A stretch of DNA of 42,021 bases from DASQZJ01 sp035638775 (GTDB taxonomy: Bacteria > Pseudomonadota > Gammaproteobacteria > UBA5335 > SLRW01): the NCBI GenBank assembly GCA_035638775.1, contig DASQZJ010000045.1:1-42021 (forward strand), given 5' to 3'. Within the stretch, counting starts at the first letter, position 1. Each line of letters opens with the position of its first letter. The position numbers and the translations under genes are program-made. The notes beneath the pieces were generated by a model. The model saw only the letters and a list, made by a program, of their open reading frames with translations. It made no database searches and was not told where the DNA came from. Of the stretch, positions 37,908 through 42,021 are shown piece by piece.

Positions 37908-37938
37908 AAAAAGGCCCCGGCAGTGCCGGGGCCTTTTT
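37908..37938 (+). terminator. Strong intrinsic terminator after the beta-barrel gene
   Basis: AAAAAGGCCCCGGC, a short loop, then GCCGGGGCCTTTTT: a 9-base GC stem flanked by an A-run and a matching T-run. It lies 32 bases after the beta-barrel stop. The symmetry means it could also stop transcripts arriving from ubiA on the other strand. Confidence 0.92.
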
Positions 37939-38028
37939 CCGTTGCGCACGATCCCCGCCGGTCGATGGAGTCCGCCGCCGTGCAGGATCCCCCCGCCCTG
38001 CGGGGATCTCCTCCGGACGGGTCGCCAC

Positions 38029-38970
38029 TCAGTGCAGCAGGTAATCCAGCAGGATCCCGGCGAAGATCACGGCGCCGAACCAGTTGTTGTTCATGAACGC
38101 CCGGAAACAGCGGTCGCGCCGGCGGTGGAAGATGAGCACCTGCTGGTAGGCGAACAGGGCCGCGCCCCCGGCCAGCCCCGCGTCGTACCAGGCTCCCAGG
38201 CCCACCCGGCGTCCCACCAGGTAGAGCGCGCCGAGCATGGTCACCTGCAGGATGCCGATAATGTGGCGATCGAGATCACCGAACAGGATCGCGGCCGACT
38301 TGAGCCCCAGCTTGAGATCGTCGTCCCGGTCGACCATGGCGTACATGGTGTCGTAGATGGTCGACCACAGGATGTTGCAGATGAAGATCAGCCAGGCGAC
38401 CGGGGGAACGTGGCCGGTCTGGGCGGAGAACGCCATCGGGATCGCCCAGCCGAATGCCATTCCCAGGTAGGGCTGGGGCAGATAGGTGTAACGCTTCATG
38501 AACGGGTAGGTGGCCGCCAGCGCCAGCCCGACGAGGGAGAGCAGGATGGTCAGGCGGTTGAGCATCAGCACCAGTCCGAGCGCGATCAGGCACATCGCGA
38601 AGAACACCGCCAGCGCTTCCCGCGTGCTCACTCGCCCGGTGGTCAGCGGCCGGTCGTGGGTGCGCTTGACGTAGAGGTCGAAGTGCCGGTCAGCGAAGTC
38701 GTTGAACACGCAGCCGGCCGAGCGCATCACCCAGACGCCCAGCACGAAGATCACGACAATGCCCGCATCGGGTGCCCCCCTGCCGGCGATCCACAGGGCC
38801 CACATCGCGGGCCACAGCAGCAGCTGAGCACCGATCGGCCGGTGCCACCGCATCAGCAGGGCATATTCCCGGGCGCGGTCCGCCACGATCGGCTGATAGC
38901 GCTGCCAGATCCGGCCCACGGTCTGCTGCGCGCGGCGTCCCGGCGCCTGCTGACGGGTCCTCTCGTTCAT
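38029..38970 (-). CDS. ubiA: 4-hydroxybenzoate polyprenyltransferase
   Basis: A 313-residue integral membrane prenyltransferase that attaches the polyprenyl tail to 4-hydroxybenzoate in ubiquinone synthesis. The two aspartate-rich motifs are NDFADRHFD (90-98) and DTMYAMVDRDDD (about 208-219). About eight helices are seen, with the LMRWHRPIG start of the enzyme at about 39. A 35-residue basic extension precedes it. ATG 38970 follows AGAGGGG. The usual neighbour ubiC is not present in the window. It provides quinone for the same respiratory chain as the oxidase locus. Confidence 0.95.
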   Translation of the reverse strand: MNERTRQQAPGRRAQQTVGRIWQRYQPIVADRAREYALLMRWHRPIGAQLLLWPAMWALWIAGRGAPDAGIVVIFVLGVWVMRSAGCVFNDFADRHFDLYVKRTHDRPLTTGRVSTREALAVFFAMCLIALGLVLMLNRLTILLSLVGLALAATYPFMKRYTYLPQPYLGMAFGWAIPMAFSAQTGHVPPVAWLIFICNILWSTIYDTMYAMVDRDDDLKLGLKSAAILFGDLDRHIIGILQVTMLGALYLVGRRVGLGAWYDAGLAGGAALFAYQQVLIFHRRRDRCFRAFMNNNWFGAVIFAGILLDYLLH

Positions 38971-39248
38971 GTCACCCCTCTTCCAGGAAAAATTCGGTCA
39001 CCAGAATCGGTCCCGCGGGCAGAGCGGTCAGGGAACGCGTCCCCCGCCCGTTCCACCGCCGGCGCCATGCTGGTCGATCACGCGATTATACAGGGCCGGC
39101 GCCGGCGCCAGACAGGCGGGCCGAACCGGCCCGGGGCGGGCGCCGCCGCGCCGGAGCAGGCCGGTTCCGGGGGACCGATCACGCAGCATCCCGAGCACCG
39201 CCGGGACCGGTTTCGCCATGCATCGCCTCGCGCGTCCCCGTGTCGTGC
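38971..39248. other. 278-base non-coding space between recG and ubiA
   Basis: No credible gene on either strand. A perfect minus-strand TATAAT at 39090-39085 lies about 115 bases before the ubiA start and may be its -10, but the -35 region (GTCTGG or TGTCTG) is weak. The rest is GC-rich without clear structure. Confidence 0.4.
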
Positions 39249-41369
39249 TCACGCCTCGGCGTAGCGCCGGCCGTCCCGTACCCACCGACGCACCAGGGGC
39301 GCCACGCGATCGCGGTGGCGGGCCAGCATCTCGTCCGCGGCCTTCTGCACCGGGCCCATCAGGTCGCCGTCGCGCGCAAGGTCCGCGACACGCAGGCGCA
39401 GCTCCCCGGTCTGGCGCGTTCCCAGAAGCTCCCCCGGCCCGCGCAGCTCCAGGTCACGGCGGGCGATCTCGAAGCCGTCATGGCTGTCCCGCAGGACCGC
39501 CAGGCGGGCGCGCGCGTTCGCGCCCAGCGGCGGATGGTACATCAGCACGCAGTTGCTCCGGCGGCTGCCACGCCCTACCCGGCCGCGGAGCTGATGCAGC
39601 TGCGACAGCCCCAGGCGCTCGGGATTCTCCACGATCATCAGGGTCGCGTTGGGGACATCCACGCCGACCTCGATCACGGTGGTGGCCACCAGCAGATCCA
39701 TCTCGCCACCGGCGAAGCGCCGCATCTCGGCCTCCTTGGAGGCCGCCTTCATGCGCCCGTGCACCAGCCCCACCCGCAGGTCCGGGAGGGCCTCGATCAG
39801 CGCCGCCGCCGTATCCTCCGCGGCCCGGGCCTGCAGCGCTTCGGATTCCTCGATCAGGGTGCAGACCCAGTAGGCCTGCGCACCGGCCCGGCAGGCATCC
39901 CGTACGCGCGCGATCACCTCGTCACGGCGCGAATCGGGCAATGCCACGGTCACCACCGGGGTACGGCCCGGAGGCAGCTCGTCGATCACCGACAGGTCGA
40001 GGTCGGCGTAGGCGGCCATGGCCAGCGTCCGGGGTATCGGGGTGGCGGTCATGATCAACTGGTGAGGATGGGTTCCGCCGCTGATGCCCTTTTCCCGCAA
40101 GGCGAGACGCTGGTGGACGCCGAAACGGTGCTGTTCGTCGATCACCACGAGGCCGAGCCGCTCGAAGCTCACCTCTTCCTGGAACAGCGCATGCGTGCCC
40201 ACCACCAGCTGCGCCCGCCCGTCGGCGATCCGCTCCAGCATCTCCCGCCGCCGTGCGCCCTTGAGTCGTCCACCGAGCCAGGCGAGCTCATAGCCCAACG
40301 CCTCCAGCCAGCCACGGAAGTTGCGGTAATGCTGCTCCGCGAGCAGCTCGGTGGGCGCCATCACCGCAGCCTGCCAGCCGGATGCGATCGCTTCCACGGC
40401 CGCCAGCGCCGCGACCACCGTCTTGCCCGAGCCGACGTCGCCCTGCACCAGTCGCATCATGGGCCGCGGATGACCGAGGTCACCGAGCACCTCGCCCAGC
40501 ACCCGTGCCTGGGCGCCGGTCAGCCGGAACCCGAGGCGGTCCGACAGCGCTGCCCGCGCTGCGCCGCCCCGGGCAAGGCACGGCGCACTGTGGTTGCGCG
40601 CGCGCCGGCGCAGCTGTCGCAGGCTCACCTGGTGCGCCACCAGCTCCTCGAACGCCAGCCGCCGCTGGGCCGGGTGGCGTCCGGCCTCGAGAACGGCGGT
40701 ATCCGTGTTCCGGGGCGGACGGTGCACGGCCTCCAGCGCCTGGTGCAGCGGCATGCGCCCGCCCGCCGGCAGCAGCACCGGCGGCACGCCATCGAGGCCC
40801 TCCTCGTCCTCCGCCAGCGCCAGCGCCTCGCGTACCAGTGCGCGCAGCCGCGCCTGGCTCACTCCCTCCGTTGCCGGATACACCGGCGTGAGCCGCTGCT
40901 CCAGCGGGGCCGGGGCATCCGCAGCCACCATGCGGTATTCCGGGTGCACCATCTCGAGCCCGGTCATGCCCGTGCGTGCCTCGCCGTAACAGACCACCCG
41001 GGCGCCGCGCTGCCACAGCGCCCCCTGGGCACGGGAGAAGTGGAAGAACCGCAGCGTCAGCATGCCGCTGCCGTCGGCCACCCGGCACACCAGCGCCCGC
41101 CGCCGGCGCTGCACCGTTTCCGCCAGCTCCACCCGGGCGTCGATCACCGCGCGGTCGCCGGGACGCAGTCGCCCGATCGGCGTTACCCGCGTGCGGTCCT
41201 CGTAACGCAACGGAAGATGAAACAGCAGGTCCCCGACCCGGAACAGCCCCAGCTTCGCGAGCCGGCCGGCCAGCCCCGGGCCGACCCCCCGCAGCGACTT
41301 CAGCGGACGATCGAGCGCCGCCGTGGCTGCGATCCGCTGCGAGGACGGTTTCACGGCTTCCCGGCTCAC
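39249..41369 (-). CDS. recG: ATP-dependent DNA helicase RecG
   Basis: A 706-residue helicase that remodels stalled replication forks and branched DNA. The N-terminal wedge/OB domain (about 30-250) is followed by a superfamily 2 motor: Walker A GDVGSGKTVVA, VVIDEQHRFG, TATPIPRTLA, and QLRGRVGRGSRRSNC near the C-terminus with the TRG-type RQTGELRLR stretch. GTG 41369 is chosen because it starts 17 bases after the ridA stop and gives normal RecG length; ATG 41420 would overlap ridA by 34 bases. It follows spoT-ridA as in pseudomonads. Confidence 0.97.
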   Translation of the reverse strand: MSREAVKPSSQRIAATAALDRPLKSLRGVGPGLAGRLAKLGLFRVGDLLFHLPLRYEDRTRVTPIGRLRPGDRAVIDARVELAETVQRRRRALVCRVADGSGMLTLRFFHFSRAQGALWQRGARVVCYGEARTGMTGLEMVHPEYRMVAADAPAPLEQRLTPVYPATEGVSQARLRALVREALALAEDEEGLDGVPPVLLPAGGRMPLHQALEAVHRPPRNTDTAVLEAGRHPAQRRLAFEELVAHQVSLRQLRRRARNHSAPCLARGGAARAALSDRLGFRLTGAQARVLGEVLGDLGHPRPMMRLVQGDVGSGKTVVAALAAVEAIASGWQAAVMAPTELLAEQHYRNFRGWLEALGYELAWLGGRLKGARRREMLERIADGRAQLVVGTHALFQEEVSFERLGLVVIDEQHRFGVHQRLALREKGISGGTHPHQLIMTATPIPRTLAMAAYADLDLSVIDELPPGRTPVVTVALPDSRRDEVIARVRDACRAGAQAYWVCTLIEESEALQARAAEDTAAALIEALPDLRVGLVHGRMKAASKEAEMRRFAGGEMDLLVATTVIEVGVDVPNATLMIVENPERLGLSQLHQLRGRVGRGSRRSNCVLMYHPPLGANARARLAVLRDSHDGFEIARRDLELRGPGELLGTRQTGELRLRVADLARDGDLMGPVQKAADEMLARHRDRVAPLVRRWVRDGRRYAEA

Positions 41370-41386
41370 CCCGCGCCCGTCCGGAT

Positions 41387-41767
41387 CTAGAGCGCCATGA
41401 TGGCGTCCATTTCCACGCACGCGCCCTTCGGCAGCGCGGCGACACCGATCGCCGCGCGCGCCGGATAGGGCTCGTCGAAGTACTCCTGCATCAGCCGGTT
41501 GACCAGCGAGAAATTGCCCAGGTCGGTGAGATAAACCGATACGCGCACGACATCTCCCAGGCCGCCGCCGGCCGCCTCCGCGACCGCCGCCAGGTTGTCC
41601 AGCACCCGGCGGACCTGCCCTTCCATGTCGGCATCCACCAGCTCCATCGATTCCGGGTCCAGCGGTATCTGGCCCGACAGGTAGACGGCATCGCCCACCC
41701 GCACCGCCTGCGAATACGGCCCGATGGCGCGCGGCGCGCGATCGGTGTGGATGATTTCGCGGCTCAT
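41387..41767 (-). CDS. ridA: RidA family reactive intermediate/imine deaminase
   Basis: A 126-residue trimeric YjgF/RidA protein that hydrolyses reactive enamine/imine intermediates made by PLP enzymes. It begins MSREIIHTDRAPRAIGPYSQ and shows YLSGQIPLDP, the arginine of YPARAAIGVAALPKGACVEM and the C-terminal glutamate of VEMDAIMAL, which are active-site residues. ATG 41767 has AAGGT seven bases upstream. It is between spoT and recG, the order seen in several gammaproteobacteria. Confidence 0.96.
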   Translation of the reverse strand: MSREIIHTDRAPRAIGPYSQAVRVGDAVYLSGQIPLDPESMELVDADMEGQVRRVLDNLAAVAEAAGGGLGDVVRVSVYLTDLGNFSLVNRLMQEYFDEPYPARAAIGVAALPKGACVEMDAIMAL

Positions 41768-41840
41768 TGGCTGACCTTTCCAGTCTGTCGTGGGTGCACG
41801 CCGGGACCGTCGTCGCGCCGACCCGGGCGAGGCGGAAGGA

Positions 41841-42020
41841 TCAGGCCCTGGGGCGCACGATCCTGATGACCGGCTGCATTGCGCGCAGCCGCTTGATGAT
41901 CTTCGCCAGGTGGGTGCGGCCACGGACCGAGAGCACGAACATCAGTGTGGCCGTAACGCCGTCGCGGTCGTCGACCGAGACGTGCTCGATGTTGGATTCC
42001 ATGCGGGAGACCTCGGCCGC
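41841..42020 (-). CDS. spoT: Bifunctional (p)ppGpp synthetase/hydrolase SpoT, C-terminal end
   Basis: Only the last 59 residues lie in the window; the gene continues past the right edge. The frame reads AAEVSRMESNIEHVSVDDRD, then TATLMFVLSVRGRTHLAKII and ends IKRLRAMQPVIRIVRPRA. This matches the C-terminal ACT domain of SpoT/Rel proteins (ESNIEHV, RVHLAxI-type, and the closing VIKVxR-type strand). Position ahead of ridA and recG agrees with the gmk-rpoZ-spoT-recG neighbourhood. SpoT balances ppGpp during starvation. Confidence 0.85.
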   Translation of the reverse strand, partial: AAEVSRMESNIEHVSVDDRDGVTATLMFVLSVRGRTHLAKIIKRLRAMQPVIRIVRPRA

Positions 42021-42021
42021 G

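Noticed and set aside
39028..39285. 85-codon minus frame between recG and ubiA
   Set aside because: Glycine/arginine/proline-rich translation, overlaps the recG end and lacks a ribosome site.
1..42021. Search for CRISPR arrays, insertion sequences, tRNA genes and phage genes
   Set aside because: No spaced direct repeats, transposase-like frames, attachment-like duplications or cloverleaf sequence were recognised by eye.

Overview
The window is about 42 kb of GC-rich chromosome, densely packed with housekeeping genes. It contains no recognisable insertion sequence, prophage, CRISPR array, tRNA or rRNA. Gene content and local order point to a gammaproteobacterium: coaBC-dut-argB facing pyrE and an ExoIII/Crc-type gene, radC-rpmB-rpmG, rsmD divergent from ftsY-ftsE-ftsX-rpoH, a coxB-coxA-coxC cluster with SURF1 and cyoE, bioB-F-C-D beside comF, and spoT-ridA-recG. 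Several blocks resemble Pseudomonas order, but missing partners, a CIRCE operator and the lipid genes argue for a different lineage, possibly near the Chromatiales/Ectothiorhodospiraceae. That placement is an inference.

Left part (1-6.2 kb): the end of an ATP-grasp protein; an ExoIII-family nuclease divergent from pyrE; coaBC-dut-argB running leftward; radC and the L28/L33 ribosomal protein pair running rightward. The middle-left (6.2-16.5 kb) is more individual. It holds a 954-residue ACP/acyl-AMP ligase/PlsC fusion next to a DesA-type desaturase, a lone hydantoinase A, an ABC exporter whose permease and GldG-like parts are fused, and mutM. Next (16.5-23.3 kb) come ggt, coaD and rsmD on one strand and ftsY-ftsE-ftsX-rpoH on the other. 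rpoH is preceded by a perfect CIRCE element, so the sigma-32 gene itself looks like an HrcA target.

From 23.3 to 31.6 kb, leftward, lie a response regulator/class III cyclase and the cytochrome c oxidase locus (coxB, coxA, small assembly protein, coxC, SURF1, SCO-like protein, heme A synthase fragment, cyoE). The locus lacks ctaG/Cox11, and its ctaA is reduced to a short C-terminal piece, which raises the question of how heme A and CuB are supplied. A twin-transmembrane protein gene sits in this locus in the opposite orientation.

The right part (31.8-42 kb) has a DUF2244 protein, biotin genes bioB-bioF-bioC-bioD without bioH, comF, a small outer-membrane beta-barrel gene with a strong terminator, ubiA, recG, ridA and the 3' end of spoT. 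No gene-free stretch exceeds 300 bases. The longest are 27277-27543 and 38971-39248; both hold only possible control sites. The strongest leads are the CIRCE-rpoH arrangement, the self-contained lipid acylation fusion, and the reduced oxidase-assembly gene set.
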